64,000 nt of DNA from ZC4RG17 sp036380875 (GCA_036380875.1 DASVDX010000091.1:9192-73191); one strand, 5' to 3'. Shown: positions 47,521-54,895, counted from the stretch's first letter. Made by a program: numbers and translations. Notes: generated from the sequence alone by a model not told the origin.

Positions 47521-47546
47521 GTACCCCGGGGTCGCGTCCTCTAAAC
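47521..47546 (-). promoter_or_regulatory. SigB/SigF-type promoter for the small lipoprotein
   Basis: On the minus strand GTTT (47546-47543), a 16-base spacer, then GGGTAC (47526-47521). The coding start is 37 bases downstream with a good ribosome site. Confidence 0.75.
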
Positions 47547-47736
47547 GTGATGGACGTTCGCTCCGCTTTGTGGACCTTGTCGGTCCTCGGTTGTAGCCGA
47601 CGCCCGTCGACGTCGGCCCACCCCCTGACGCGGGCGAGAACCGGCCGAGGCCGGCCTCACCCGCTCGATCCCCCTACTCCGGGCGCCTTGTTACCCACAG
47701 GTAGCGGCGGCCAAACGGTCCGCCTCGGAGATTCCG

Positions 47737-47761
47737 GTTTCCACACTCCACGAAGGGGTAC
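47737..47761 (+). promoter_or_regulatory. SigB/SigF-type promoter, leaderless configuration
   Basis: GTTT at 47737-47740, a 15-base spacer, GGGTAC at 47756-47761. The ATG of the LSRYN protein is only ten bases past the -10, so the transcript should begin at or within a few bases of the start codon. Confidence 0.8.
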
Positions 47762-47770
47762 CTGGCGCCA

Positions 47771-47974
47771 ATGTCGAGCAGAGCATCGGAATCGGTTCGG
47801 TACACGGGTTCTCTGGCCGCCAACGTGGGAAGAGCTCCCAAGACCAGTGAAGAGAGGCGAATCTGCGCCCACGAGTCCTGTTCCACCGTTCTGAGTCGCT
47901 ACAACCTCGACTCCTATTGCCGTCTCCACTGCAGCCCCCGATATCCCGTCCTTCGCGGGGTGCCGACCCGCTGA
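47771..47974 (+). CDS. Small cysteine protein with C-x4-C-TxLSRYN motif
   Basis: A 67-residue protein. The core CAHESCSTVLSRYNLDSYCRLHC (shown here in parts: CAHESC, TVLSRYN, YCRLHC) matches a small zinc-knuckle type that I know from many actinobacteria, where two Cys, the YN turn, then Cys and His form the site. The C-terminus is PRYPVLRGVPTR. It has an exact SigB-type promoter only ten bases before the ATG, and a good terminator follows. Such domains bind zinc and may contact DNA or RNA; that function is inferred. Confidence 0.7.
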   Translation: MSSRASESVRYTGSLAANVGRAPKTSEERRICAHESCSTVLSRYNLDSYCRLHCSPRYPVLRGVPTR

Positions 47975-47986
47975 GCCTCAACCGAC

Positions 47987-48009
47987 ACGGGCCTCGCAGG
48001 CCCGTTTTT
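47987..48009 (+). terminator. Intrinsic terminator after the LSRYN protein
   Basis: ACGGGCCT pairs with AGGCCCGT across a three-base loop, followed directly by a run of T. It starts 12 bases after the stop codon and insulates the sigma gene that follows. Confidence 0.85.
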
Positions 48010-48018
48010 CGCGACCTC

Positions 48019-48044
48019 GATTGATCCTCTCGGTGATCGGGTAC
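48019..48044 (+). promoter_or_regulatory. SigB/SigF-like promoter for the sigma gene
   Basis: GATT at 48019-48022 (one mismatch from GTTT), a 16-base spacer, then GGGTAC at 48039-48044. This suggests autoregulation of the stress sigma factor, which is usual for SigB and SigF. Confidence 0.55.
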
Positions 48045-48072
48045 CTACGACCACCCGACCGTGGAGGGAGAC

Positions 48073-48792
48073 ATGAACGACGAGCGAGCTATGGCTCTGT
48101 TTCGCCGTCTGCCCGATGAAGAAGCTCGATGTGACCTGTTCGAGCTCTATCGCCCGTTGGCCCTCCATCTCGCCAATCGGTACGCCTATCGCGGGGTCGA
48201 AGTCGAGGATCTCAAGCAGGTCGCCTTCTTGGGGTTGGTCAACGCCATCGACCGCTACGACCCGGAGTACGGCAGTCGCTTCATCAGCTTCGCCGTCCCC
48301 ACCATCACCGGAGAGATCAAACGGTACTTCCGTGACGCCGGCTGGTCGGCAGCCGTGCCCCGCCGGCTGAAGGACATCACCGTGATGTGCCGCCGGGCCG
48401 ATGAAGAGCTCACTCAGCGCCTCGGTCGGCCGCCCTCAGTCGAAGAAGTGGCCGACGAGACGGGCCTCACCGCCGACGAGGTGGTGGAGGCGGCCTCGTT
48501 GGGAACGGCATATCGGCCCGATGCCCTCGAAGCCCCGACCTCCGAGGACGGGATGACCCGCCTCGACTACCTGGGTGACGTGGACGGGCGAATGGACCTC
48601 TTCGATGAACTAGACGCCCTTAAACCGCTTCTCGAGTCACGCCCCGAACGGGAGCAGAGGATCCTCCACCTGCGGTTCTACGAGAACCTGACCCAGCGCC
48701 AGATCGCCGAGCGGATGGACATCTCCCAGATGCACGTGTCACGCATCCTCTCTTCGACGCTGGAGAAGCTGCGTGTGCTGATGGAGGTCTGA
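48073..48792 (+). CDS. SigB/SigF-type RNA polymerase sigma factor
   Basis: A 239-residue sigma factor of the SigB/SigF/SigG group. Region 2 holds VEVEDLKQVAFLGLVNAIDRYDPEYGSRFISFAVP (split at GL), the diagnostic TITGEIKRYFRD, then region 3 (LGRPPSVEEVADETGL) and region 4 (LTQRQIAERMDISQMHVSRIL). GGAGGGAG precedes the ATG at 48073. No RsbW-type anti-sigma kinase lies next to it, although two STAS proteins are in the window. The matching promoter set around it makes it the likely controller of the 46.8-62 kb island. Confidence 0.9.
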   Translation: MNDERAMALFRRLPDEEARCDLFELYRPLALHLANRYAYRGVEVEDLKQVAFLGLVNAIDRYDPEYGSRFISFAVPTITGEIKRYFRDAGWSAAVPRRLKDITVMCRRADEELTQRLGRPPSVEEVADETGLTADEVVEAASLGTAYRPDALEAPTSEDGMTRLDYLGDVDGRMDLFDELDALKPLLESRPEREQRILHLRFYENLTQRQIAERMDISQMHVSRILSSTLEKLRVLMEV

Positions 48793-48796
48793 GGCT

Positions 48797-49348
48797 TCAG
48801 CCGTCGTGGCGCTGCAGATCGGTGAGGTCGTGGCCGCGCATCACCGCCTCGGCGGTGTCGATGACTCCAGGATCCCCGTCGTGGACTCCGACCGTGACCC
48901 GACCCTCGTCGACTGTCTCATACGTCTCCCGCCATGCCGGCGAGTTGTACTTGGCCACTCTCATGCCCCCGGCGGAACCCCCGACGCCGGCGCCGAAGAC
49001 CGCCCCGATGAGGATCGCCCAGCCAATCCCGAGCTCGGGAACGATCATCCCGAGGACGGCCCCCAGACCGCCTCCGATCACGGCTCCAATCGCTCCCCCG
49101 GCGACCGAGGACTTGGAGACGTCGACGAAGGCCTCCGATTCGGGCATCGCTTCGTTGGCGGCGTCCTCCTCAGGGGTCACGACATCGCTCATCTGGATCG
49201 ATCCCGGCGGGACGCCGCCCTTCTCCAGTTCCTCGACCAGGACCCGGGCGGCGGCGGGGTGGGCGACGGTGGCGGTTATCGAGTGGGGAGCCGAGGGCTG
49301 ATGATCACTGTCGAGGCCGGGGCGGGCATCGGGTTCATGTCGGTCCAT
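48797..49348 (-). CDS. General-stress glycine-zipper membrane protein
   Basis: A 183-residue protein. The N-terminal part is a small alpha/beta domain (SITATVAHPAAARVLVEELEKGG). The middle is a glycine-rich double membrane-spanning segment (SVAGGAIGAVIGGGLGAVLGM, then IGWAILIGAVFGAGVGG), and the C-terminus returns to a soluble strand-helix part (RVTVGVHDGD). This pattern is seen in general stress proteins of the YflT/DUF1269 kind. The exact SigB promoter upstream supports stress induction. It is convergent with the sigma gene, four bases apart. Confidence 0.75.
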   Translation of the reverse strand: MDRHEPDARPGLDSDHQPSAPHSITATVAHPAAARVLVEELEKGGVPPGSIQMSDVVTPEEDAANEAMPESEAFVDVSKSSVAGGAIGAVIGGGLGAVLGMIVPELGIGWAILIGAVFGAGVGGSAGGMRVAKYNSPAWRETYETVDEGRVTVGVHDGDPGVIDTAEAVMRGHDLTDLQRHDG

Positions 49349-49380
49349 GATTGTTCCTTCCGTTCGTCATGGATCCGCAC

Positions 49381-49405
49381 GTACCCGAACGAGCCGCCCA
49401 GAAAC
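49381..49405 (-). promoter_or_regulatory. SigB/SigF-type promoter for the glycine-zipper protein
   Basis: On the minus strand GTTT (49405-49402), a 15-base spacer, GGGTAC (49386-49381). The ATG at 49348 follows AAGGAA at normal spacing. Exact consensus. Confidence 0.85.
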
Positions 49406-49411
49406 GCCGGG

Positions 49412-49660
49412 TCAGTCGGTCGACTGGCCGCGAGCGCCGGCGTAGGAAGGCGGATCGGACGCAGGGAAAGACTCGTCGATCGCCTCGTCGACGACGTCGC
49501 GGGGCTCGGCCGGTTCCGGTTCGGCGGGCAGCGGTGGAGGCAGAGCGTGCGGCTCGGCACGGCTGCCCTGTATGTACAGCCAGGCTCGCTTGGCTGTGCG
49601 CCAGGCCAAGCCTGCGGCGGCCGCCGTAGCGGCGAGGCGGAAGAGGCCTTTTCCACGCAT
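49412..49660 (-). CDS. Small stress protein with ESFPASDPPS motif
   Basis: An 82-residue protein starting after GAGGAG. The N-terminal part is a basic hydrophobic helix (RLAATAAAAGLAWRTAKRAW), then a Pro-rich linker. The end is VVDEAIDESFPASDPPSYAG. The ESFPASDPP motif recurs at the C-terminus of many small bacterial stress proteins of unknown function. It has a SigB-type promoter with GGGTAG. Confidence 0.75.
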   Translation of the reverse strand: MRGKGLFRLAATAAAAGLAWRTAKRAWLYIQGSRAEPHALPPPLPAEPEPAEPRDVVDEAIDESFPASDPPSYAGARGQSTD

Positions 49661-49701
49661 TTCGACTCCTCTGAGAACGCGGACGTTGCAGTAGCGGCTG
49701 C

Positions 49702-49726
49702 CTACCCCTCCGAGGGTACGTGAAAC
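49702..49726 (-). promoter_or_regulatory. SigB/SigF-type promoter for the ESFPASDPPS protein
   Basis: On the minus strand GTTT (49726-49723), a 15-base spacer, GGGTAG (49707-49702). The ATG is 41 bases downstream. Confidence 0.8.
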
Positions 49727-49747
49727 ACGGGTCATCGGGCAGGCGTA

Positions 49748-50377
49748 TCAGACCAGGCCGACGGCAACGCGCAGATCCTCGACGAGTTGGGTGTAGAGAA
49801 GCTCGCGGTCGTCGTTTTTCGCTCTGAGCACCGCCGACGGGTGAATGGTCGCCACCGCTCGACGGCCGTGCGTATCCACCGGTACACCGTGCTGGCGGGT
49901 CACACGGAAGTCCGTGCCGAGCAGGCTCTGGGCGGCAGTTGCCCCCAGAAGGACGATCACTTCCGGATCGACCCGGATGATCTCCGCCTCGAGCCATGGC
50001 CGGCAGGCGAGGATCTCCCCTCGGCTCGGCTTGGCGTGGAGGCGCGGCTTCGATCCGGCGCCCGGCTTCCACTTGAAGTGCTTGACCGCATTCGTGACGT
50101 AGGCGTCGGCCCGGTCGATCCCGGCTTCCTCGAGTGCCCGATCGAGAACCCGCCCGGCCGGGCCGACGAAGGGCGCGCCCTCTCGGTCCTCGGAGTCCCC
50201 CGGCTGTTCACCGGCGAGGAGGAACGCAGCCGGGACCGGACCTTCTCCGAACACCGTCTGAGTGGCGTTCTCGTACAGATCACAGGAAACACAGTCGGCG
50301 GCGTGATGGGCGATCTCGTCGAGAGAAGCCCCTTCGGCCACCAATTCGAGAGCCGGGTTGGGCGGGTATCCTTTCAT
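49748..50377 (-). CDS. UdgX-type uracil-DNA glycosylase
   Basis: About 209 residues. CVSCDLYENATQTVFG gives the Fe-S Cys pair (third and fourth Cys include CRPW). GEQPGDSEDREGAPFVGPAG is the UdgX active-site block. VTNAVKHFKW precedes the R-loop, here GSKPRLHAKPS where most UdgX have GGKRRIHKTPS, so the histidine that bonds covalently to the uracil-site sugar is kept. Then comes VIVLLGATAAQSLLG. It forms a covalent complex with DNA at uracil. The ATG at 50377 was chosen because family members begin here; other in-frame ATGs exist upstream. Confidence 0.85.
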   Translation of the reverse strand: MKGYPPNPALELVAEGASLDEIAHHAADCVSCDLYENATQTVFGEGPVPAAFLLAGEQPGDSEDREGAPFVGPAGRVLDRALEEAGIDRADAYVTNAVKHFKWKPGAGSKPRLHAKPSRGEILACRPWLEAEIIRVDPEVIVLLGATAAQSLLGTDFRVTRQHGVPVDTHGRRAVATIHPSAVLRAKNDDRELLYTQLVEDLRVAVGLV

Positions 50378-50504
50378 GAGGCACGCGATACCCATGGGTG
50401 TCATGGCCAACCACGGTTGTCGGCTCTCGGTCCTCGGTGAAGCGGCTTCCGCGCGGAGTCGCATCGCCGACAACCGACCGGATTACCACCGGGGCCGAAC
50501 TGGA

Positions 50505-50529
50505 GTTTCGACGACGGGGCGAGGGGTAC
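50505..50529 (+). promoter_or_regulatory. SigB/SigF-type promoter for the glycosyltransferase
   Basis: GTTT at 50505-50508, a 15-base spacer, GGGTAC at 50524-50529. The GTG start at 50571 is preceded by AGGAG at 50558-50562. Exact consensus. Confidence 0.85.
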
Positions 50530-50570
50530 CTGGCCCTCGCCCCACCCCGAGATTTCAGGAGAGCAAGACC

Positions 50571-51716
50571 GTGAGTGTTTCGTTAGACACGCCCCAGCAG
50601 TCGGGGCCGTTGACAGTCGGCCTCGTCTCCACGTACCCGCCCACGCGCTGCGGGATAGGGCGCTTCACTCACTCGCTGCGTCGAGCCTGGGTCGAATTGA
50701 ATCCCTCGGCCGACGTGCGAGTCGCCCGCATCCTCCGCGGCCCGGCTGAAGAAACCGATCCCGCCGTCGAAACGGTATTCGACCCCGCTTCGCCGGTGGC
50801 CAGGCGCACGGTTGCCCGGCGCCTGAGCGAGAAGGACGCCGTCGTCATCCAACACGAATACGGCATCTTCGGGCCGGACGACGGGATCGCGGTGCTCGAC
50901 CTGGTCGACCGCATCGAGGCTCCGGTGATCACCGTGGCACACACGGTGCGGACGACGCCGACTCCCCGGCAGAAGCGAATCCTCGAGTACCTCGCGCAGC
51001 GTGGCGAGATGGTCGTCTTGAGCCGGGTCGCCCGGGATCAACTCGTGTCGGCCTTCGACATCGACCCGGACGGCGTCGTCGTGATCCCGCACGGGTCGAG
51101 TTGGAGCGCCCAGCCGTACACGCCGCGCACACGCCGCCGCCTCATCACCTGGGGGTTGCTCGGGCCCGGCAAGGGGATCGAGCGGGCCCTCGAGGCAGTG
51201 GCGTCGATCGACCTCGACCCGCCCGTCACCTACGACATCGTCGGCCAGACCCACCCGAATGTGCTCGCCCGTTATGGCCAGAGCTACCGACGCTCCCTGG
51301 AGCGCCTCGTGGAGAAGCTCGGCCTCGAGAACCAGGTGCGGTTCGTCGACCGGTACGTCTCCGACGTCGAACTGGAACAGATGGTGGCGGAAGCGGACCT
51401 GGTCGTGATCCCCTACGACAACAGCGAGCAGGTCAGCTCCGGTGTCTTGACCGACGCCGTGGCGGCGGGAAAGCCGGTCGTTGCAACGAGCTTTCCGCAC
51501 GCTCGCGAGTTCGCCGCACAGGGATGCGGGATGACAGTGGGCCACAGCCCGCGTTCCATGGCTGCCGCCATCGAACGGATGCTCACCGACGACGTCACCT
51601 ACGAGGTAGCCGCCATGCAGGCAGCCCGGTTGTCGGAGAGCCTGACGTGGCCCGTGGTGGCGCAGTCGTACCAGCGCATCGTCACCCGGCTGGCCCCCAG
51701 GTCCGTCGTGGCCTGA
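50571..51716 (+). CDS. Glycosyltransferase, GT4-like
   Basis: A 381-residue GT-B fold enzyme. The N-terminal nucleotide-side domain starts TVGLVSTYPPTRCGIGRFTHSL and contains VVIQHEYGIFG. The C-terminal donor domain has LITWGLLGPGKGIERALEAV and ADLVVIPYDNSEQVSSGVLTDAVAAGKPVVAT, the latter being the donor-binding EX7E-like region. GTG start. It is transcribed alone from a SigB promoter, 4 kb from a second GT and a GH130 gene. The likely product is a stress-related glycoside (inference). Confidence 0.8.
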   Translation: MSVSLDTPQQSGPLTVGLVSTYPPTRCGIGRFTHSLRRAWVELNPSADVRVARILRGPAEETDPAVETVFDPASPVARRTVARRLSEKDAVVIQHEYGIFGPDDGIAVLDLVDRIEAPVITVAHTVRTTPTPRQKRILEYLAQRGEMVVLSRVARDQLVSAFDIDPDGVVVIPHGSSWSAQPYTPRTRRRLITWGLLGPGKGIERALEAVASIDLDPPVTYDIVGQTHPNVLARYGQSYRRSLERLVEKLGLENQVRFVDRYVSDVELEQMVAEADLVVIPYDNSEQVSSGVLTDAVAAGKPVVATSFPHAREFAAQGCGMTVGHSPRSMAAAIERMLTDDVTYEVAAMQAARLSESLTWPVVAQSYQRIVTRLAPRSVVA

Positions 51717-51740
51717 CCTAGCGGGCGACAACATCAAAAA

Positions 51741-51769
51741 GGGGCGGTGGACACGACGTCCACCGCCCC
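51741..51769 (-). terminator. Intrinsic terminator for the 93-residue gene
   Basis: GGGGCGGTGGAC pairs with GTCCACCGCCCC across a five-base loop. Read on the minus strand it is followed by TTTTT, so it ends the minus-strand gene at 51785. It also stands after the plus-strand glycosyltransferase, without a T-run on that strand. Confidence 0.85.
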
Positions 51770-51784
51770 GACGCCCTATGAAAC

Positions 51785-52066
51785 TCAGAACTCGTCGCGG
51801 GGCACGAACTCGGAGAAGAAGCTCCGGTCCCCGTTGTCGGCTTCCTCCTGGTAGACCATCGCCAGGCGTTCTTCGTCGAAGATGTCGAAGAACTCCTCCC
51901 ACGAGATTCGCTGCAACTCGTCTTCGGTGCTTCGACCGGGGATGTCGAACCGCAGAAGACGGGGACCCTCGTCGTCGTAGGGGTCGCGGACGACAGCCGG
52001 CACAGCATCCCGTTCTTCAGCCCAGCGTCGGATTTCCTCGTGATCGATGGTCAGGGTGTCAGGCAT
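51785..52066 (-). CDS. Small acidic stress protein, 93 residues
   Basis: Sequence TIDHEEIRRWAEERDAVPAVV near the start, RLLRFDIPG in the middle and ISWEEFFDIFDEERLAMVYQEE near the end. This is a known family of short soluble proteins found in many bacteria and often mis-labelled as glucan branching enzyme. The actual role is unknown. GGAAGGAGGTGCC precedes the ATG. It has an exact SigB promoter and its own terminator. Confidence 0.75.
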   Translation of the reverse strand: MPDTLTIDHEEIRRWAEERDAVPAVVRDPYDDEGPRLLRFDIPGRSTEDELQRISWEEFFDIFDEERLAMVYQEEADNGDRSFFSEFVPRDEF

Positions 52067-52096
52067 GGCACCTCCTTCCGAGTTGGCCGGACGGGG

Positions 52097-52121
52097 CTAC
52101 CCCCTCATCACCGCGATAAAC
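52097..52121 (-). promoter_or_regulatory. SigB/SigF-type promoter for the 93-residue protein
   Basis: On the minus strand GTTT (52121-52118), a 15-base spacer, GGGTAG (52102-52097). It is back to back with the plus-strand promoter at 52135-52159. Confidence 0.82.
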
Positions 52122-52134
52122 CCTACGCCCGACG

Positions 52135-52159
52135 GTTTATTCCCTGCCGGCCCGGGTAC
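52135..52159 (+). promoter_or_regulatory. SigB/SigF-type promoter for the SRPBCC protein
   Basis: GTTT at 52135-52138, a 15-base spacer, GGGTAC at 52154-52159. The ATG at 52191 is preceded by AAAGGAG. Exact consensus. Confidence 0.85.
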
Positions 52160-52190
52160 CGCGGAGTGTCCACCCGAAAGGAGTATTTCG

Positions 52191-52655
52191 ATGGGTGATG
52201 TGACACAGAGCATCGACGTCGACAGGGACGTCCGTACGGTCTACAACCAGTGGACCCAGTTCGAAGAGTTTCCACGGTTCATGGAAGGCGTGGAAAGGAT
52301 CCAACAGATCGACGACCGTCATCTGCTGTGGGAGGTCGATATCGCCGGGATCGACCGGGAGTTCGAAGCCGAGATCACCGAGCAAGAGCCCGACCAGCGG
52401 ATCGCCTGGCGATCCCGCACCGGTGTCGACCAGGGCGGGGTGGTCACCTTCCACCCCCTGAACGACGACCAGACCCGGGTCACCCTCCAACTCACGTTCG
52501 AGCCGGAGGGGTTCGTCGAGCAAGCCGGCGACAAGCTCGGAATCGTCGCTGCCCGTGCGAAGGGCGACCTCGAGCGCTTCAAGGAGTTCATCGAAAACCG
52601 GGCAGCCGAAACCGGTGCCTGGCGCGGCGAGATCGATCGCGACGAAGTCACCTGA
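52191..52655 (+). CDS. SRPBCC / polyketide cyclase-like protein
   Basis: A 154-residue helix-grip protein. SIDVDRDVRTVYNQWTQFEEF at the start, FMEGVERIQQIDDRHLLWEV, then LTFEPEGFVEQAGDKLG and a long C-terminal helix (RAKGDLERFKEFIENR) are standard for the Coq10/YndB-like group. It binds a hydrophobic ligand; no enzyme activity is implied. SigB promoter and a strong terminator frame it as a single-gene unit. Confidence 0.82.
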   Translation: MGDVTQSIDVDRDVRTVYNQWTQFEEFPRFMEGVERIQQIDDRHLLWEVDIAGIDREFEAEITEQEPDQRIAWRSRTGVDQGGVVTFHPLNDDQTRVTLQLTFEPEGFVEQAGDKLGIVAARAKGDLERFKEFIENRAAETGAWRGEIDRDEVT

Positions 52656-52673
52656 GACGACCCGACCGTGATG

Positions 52674-52707
52674 GAAAACGGCCCCGGCTCTTGCCGGGGC
52701 CGTTTTC
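52674..52707 (+). terminator. Intrinsic terminator after the SRPBCC protein
   Basis: GAAAACGGCCCCGGC pairs perfectly (15 bp) with GCCGGGGCCGTTTTC across a TCTT loop. The A/T-rich ends make it active on either strand, so it can also end the minus-strand DUF2231 gene. Confidence 0.9.
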
Positions 52708-52728
52708 TCGTTCGATTCGGCCTGGAGC

Positions 52729-53355
52729 TCAGCGGCCGCTGAACACCGGAGACTGGCGCCGGAGCCCCCTCGATCCGACGGTCGGGCGCTGGCTCGGCCG
52801 GCCCCGGTGGCCGGTTCCGACCAAGCGGGCGAAGGACAGATGTCCCCCGAGATACCCGGTGACGAGCGCCAGCGCCCCGCCGAGCATCCCCCAGCCCACG
52901 CCGGCGGCCTGCCGACCCCTTCCCCGGTCCAGCCAGGACTTCAGGAAGAGGCCGGCGACGATCGTGTTGCCGATGGCGTGGACGACCGTGACCCGCCGCT
53001 CCTCCGGCCGGTTGAGCGTGTCCCACTCGGACAATCCGGCAGCGGCTGTTGGGGGCACCGCCAACAGGCCCAACCCGATGAGGGTCCGGCTGGCCCTGCG
53101 GTGACGCCCCGGCAACAGATCCAGCACGAGCGCGGAAGTCCAACACCCCAAGGGGAGGTCGGTCATCAGCGGATGCAAGGCGTGGCCGAGCCACGTGCCG
53201 CGCAGCACATCGGCGAGCGGCCGCTGATTGAACGGCCGGGCCACGGCTTCCACCACCGGGCTCAGCCTGTCGAGGACAGAGGCCTCCTCGAGCCCCTGGG
53301 TCATGTCGTCGACCCATGGGATCCGCTCGCCAGAGGTGAAGGTCACCTCACTCAC
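52729..53355 (-). CDS. DUF2231 membrane protein
   Basis: A 208-residue protein with about four membrane helices. WLGHALHPLMTDLPLGCWTSAL (about residues 55-76; H-x2-H-x-L-P motif) is the DUF2231 signature. The N-terminal 50 residues are soluble. The family is membrane-bound and may bind haem or metals through its histidines; the role is unknown. It overlaps the DUF4383 gene upstream by eight bases. Confidence 0.85.
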   Translation of the reverse strand: MSEVTFTSGERIPWVDDMTQGLEEASVLDRLSPVVEAVARPFNQRPLADVLRGTWLGHALHPLMTDLPLGCWTSALVLDLLPGRHRRASRTLIGLGLLAVPPTAAAGLSEWDTLNRPEERRVTVVHAIGNTIVAGLFLKSWLDRGRGRQAAGVGWGMLGGALALVTGYLGGHLSFARLVGTGHRGRPSQRPTVGSRGLRRQSPVFSGR

Positions 53356-53815
53356 TGGGAGCCGCCACGGGACGACGGTTCTCGGATCCCAGCACGGCGC
53401 CGAGGGCCACCATCAACACGAACAGGGCCAGGTGGAGCCAGTTGTCAGCGTTGTTGAGCGGCACGAAGTTGGCGGAGCTGGCCTCGTCGACGACCAATCC
53501 ATAGACCCAAAGCAGGCCATAGATCAAACCGCCACCGATGAGGAACACCCGCGAGCCGGAGAACGACCTCGCCGCAGCCAACCCCCATACACCGAACAAC
53601 AAATGAACGATGTTGTGGAGGATCGACACCTGGAAGATGCCGAGGAGCATCGCCCCTGATTCGGCACCGGCGAAGGCCATTTGGTCGTAGTCGCTGGTCA
53701 CACCAGGGATGAATCCGGCTATCCCGATCAAGAGGAAGATCACACCGATCCAAAGAGCAGCGTTCTGCACAGCAGTCCGCCCACTGGCCGCCATGTCTCG
53801 CGATGCAGCCGTCAT
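53348..53815 (-). CDS. DUF4383 membrane protein
   Basis: A 155-residue protein with four membrane helices. LHNIVHLLFGVWGLAAAR (about residues 66-83) and NNADNWLHLALFVLMVALG (about 121-139) are the DUF4383 landmarks with conserved N-x2-H-x2-F and D-x-LHL. Typical of actinobacteria and often stress-linked. It is the first gene of a two-gene unit with the DUF2231 protein. Confidence 0.85.
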   Translation of the reverse strand: MTAASRDMAASGRTAVQNAALWIGVIFLLIGIAGFIPGVTSDYDQMAFAGAESGAMLLGIFQVSILHNIVHLLFGVWGLAAARSFSGSRVFLIGGGLIYGLLWVYGLVVDEASSANFVPLNNADNWLHLALFVLMVALGAVLGSENRRPVAAPSE

Positions 53816-53849
53816 ATCTCTCTCCCTTCCTTCGCTGATTTCTCATGGA

Positions 53850-53875
53850 TTAGCCATCGCGAGCATTTCTCAAAC
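53850..53875 (-). promoter_or_regulatory. Near-consensus SigB/SigF promoter for the DUF4383 operon
   Basis: On the minus strand GTTT (53875-53872), a 16-base spacer, GGCTAA (53855-53850), one mismatch from GGGTAA. It is back to back with the exact promoter at 53894-53918. Confidence 0.5.
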
Positions 53876-53893
53876 ACTCTTGTCGGTGGCGAG

Positions 53894-53918
53894 GTTTGTG
53901 GCTCGGGGCGCTGGGTAC
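53894..53918 (+). promoter_or_regulatory. SigB/SigF-type promoter, leaderless configuration
   Basis: GTTT at 53894-53897, a 15-base spacer, GGGTAC at 53913-53918. The ATG at 53930 lies 12 bases past the -10, so the message is leaderless or nearly so. Exact consensus. Confidence 0.82.
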
Positions 53919-53929
53919 GACCGTCTCCC

Positions 53930-54409
53930 ATGTCCCACACCACCGCCTTCACCCGTGCCCCTATCGAGACAGTCTTCGCACTCCTCGCCGACCCGAGCCG
54001 CTACGAGGAGTTCGTCGTCGGGAACTCCACGATTCGCCGGTTCGACCCCGAATGGCCGAAAGAGGGGACGACGTTCCACCACAGCCTCGGCGTGAAGCCG
54101 TTCATCGTGAAGGACGAGTCGATCTCGCTCGCCACCGACCACGCCACATACCTGGTCATGGAGACCCGGATGAGCGTGCTCGGGGCTTCCATCACCGCAT
54201 TCGAACTGTCTTCCACAGGTGAAGGCACCAAGATCGAGATCTTCGAGGAGGCGATCCGCGGTCCTTTCGCCTGGTTGTGGAGCCGCCCGGTCGACGCTCT
54301 ACTCGATTGGCGCAACAAACGCCTCCTCGAGCGACTGACCCGACTCGCCGAAGAGGAAGCCAGCCAGGCCGGAAAGATCCCGGCCACCACTTCCGAAGGT
54401 CGAAACTGA
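53930..54409 (+). CDS. SRPBCC family protein
   Basis: A 159-residue helix-grip protein: MSHTTAFTRAPIETVFALLADPSRYEEFV at the start (split at FALL), then IRRFDPEWPKEGTTFHH and SISLATDHATYLVMETRM. The C-terminal helix (RNKRLLERLTRLAEEE) is long and charged. Second SRPBCC gene in the island, with low similarity to the one at 52191. It probably binds a hydrophobic ligand. The start lies immediately after a SigB promoter. Confidence 0.8.
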   Translation: MSHTTAFTRAPIETVFALLADPSRYEEFVVGNSTIRRFDPEWPKEGTTFHHSLGVKPFIVKDESISLATDHATYLVMETRMSVLGASITAFELSSTGEGTKIEIFEEAIRGPFAWLWSRPVDALLDWRNKRLLERLTRLAEEEASQAGKIPATTSEGRN

Positions 54410-54448
54410 GAGACCGAAAGGCGTGCAGATGTCGACGCCGGTACCGGA

Positions 54449-54796
54449 TCAGCCTCCAGCCACCAGGTCGACCGTGAAGGCGGACTTCAAGCCCGTCAGC
54501 TCGAGGAGCCGGTCGACCTGACTGCCTGCGACCACCTTCAGTCCGACCTCGCGCTCGCTGTTCGACTGCAACTCGACCAGGTAGCCGAGCCCGGTGGAAT
54601 CGATGAAGTCGACCTCGGTGAGATCCACCACCAGGCTTCGGTCCCCGAGATCTTCCAGCGCTCGCATGACTTGGCTGGCGTTGGAGAGGTCGACCTCGCC
54701 GAGGACGTGGAGGACGCGGGCGGACTCGGTCTGCTCCCACCGGAAACGACCCGGTGAACCGGGATCACCGAATTGGTATGGAGACGGTTCAGTCAT
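54449..54796 (-). CDS. STAS-domain anti-sigma factor antagonist
   Basis: A 115-residue STAS protein. VLHVLGEVDLSNASQV and LVVDLTEVDFIDSTGLGYLVEL carry the phospho-acceptor serine (S67 in DSTGL). Such proteins are switched off by phosphorylation and, when unphosphorylated, remove an anti-sigma kinase from its sigma factor. It is likely part of the control of the SigB/SigF-type factor at 48073, but the partner kinase is not in the window. Confidence 0.85.
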   Translation of the reverse strand: MTEPSPYQFGDPGSPGRFRWEQTESARVLHVLGEVDLSNASQVMRALEDLGDRSLVVDLTEVDFIDSTGLGYLVELQSNSEREVGLKVVAGSQVDRLLELTGLKSAFTVDLVAGG

Positions 54797-54868
54797 GGGT
54801 GTCCGGTGGTTGTCGAGTCCTCTTCAACCATATCCCTCGGCGCAGCCGACGGAGGTGCAGATCCGGAC

Positions 54869-54895
54869 CTACCCGACGGAGCCGCCGGTCCAAAC
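54869..54895 (-). promoter_or_regulatory. Weak SigB/SigF-like promoter for the STAS gene
   Basis: On the minus strand GTTT (54895-54892), a 17-base spacer, GGGTAG (54874-54869). The spacer is one to two bases longer than in the other sites and the 5-prime leader would be about 65 bases. Confidence 0.4.

Noticed and set aside
47515..47736. Open frames on both strands between the lipoprotein gene and the LSRYN gene
   Set aside because: No ribosome sites and low-complexity Arg/Pro-rich products; they overlap each other in several frames. Only the promoters are supported.
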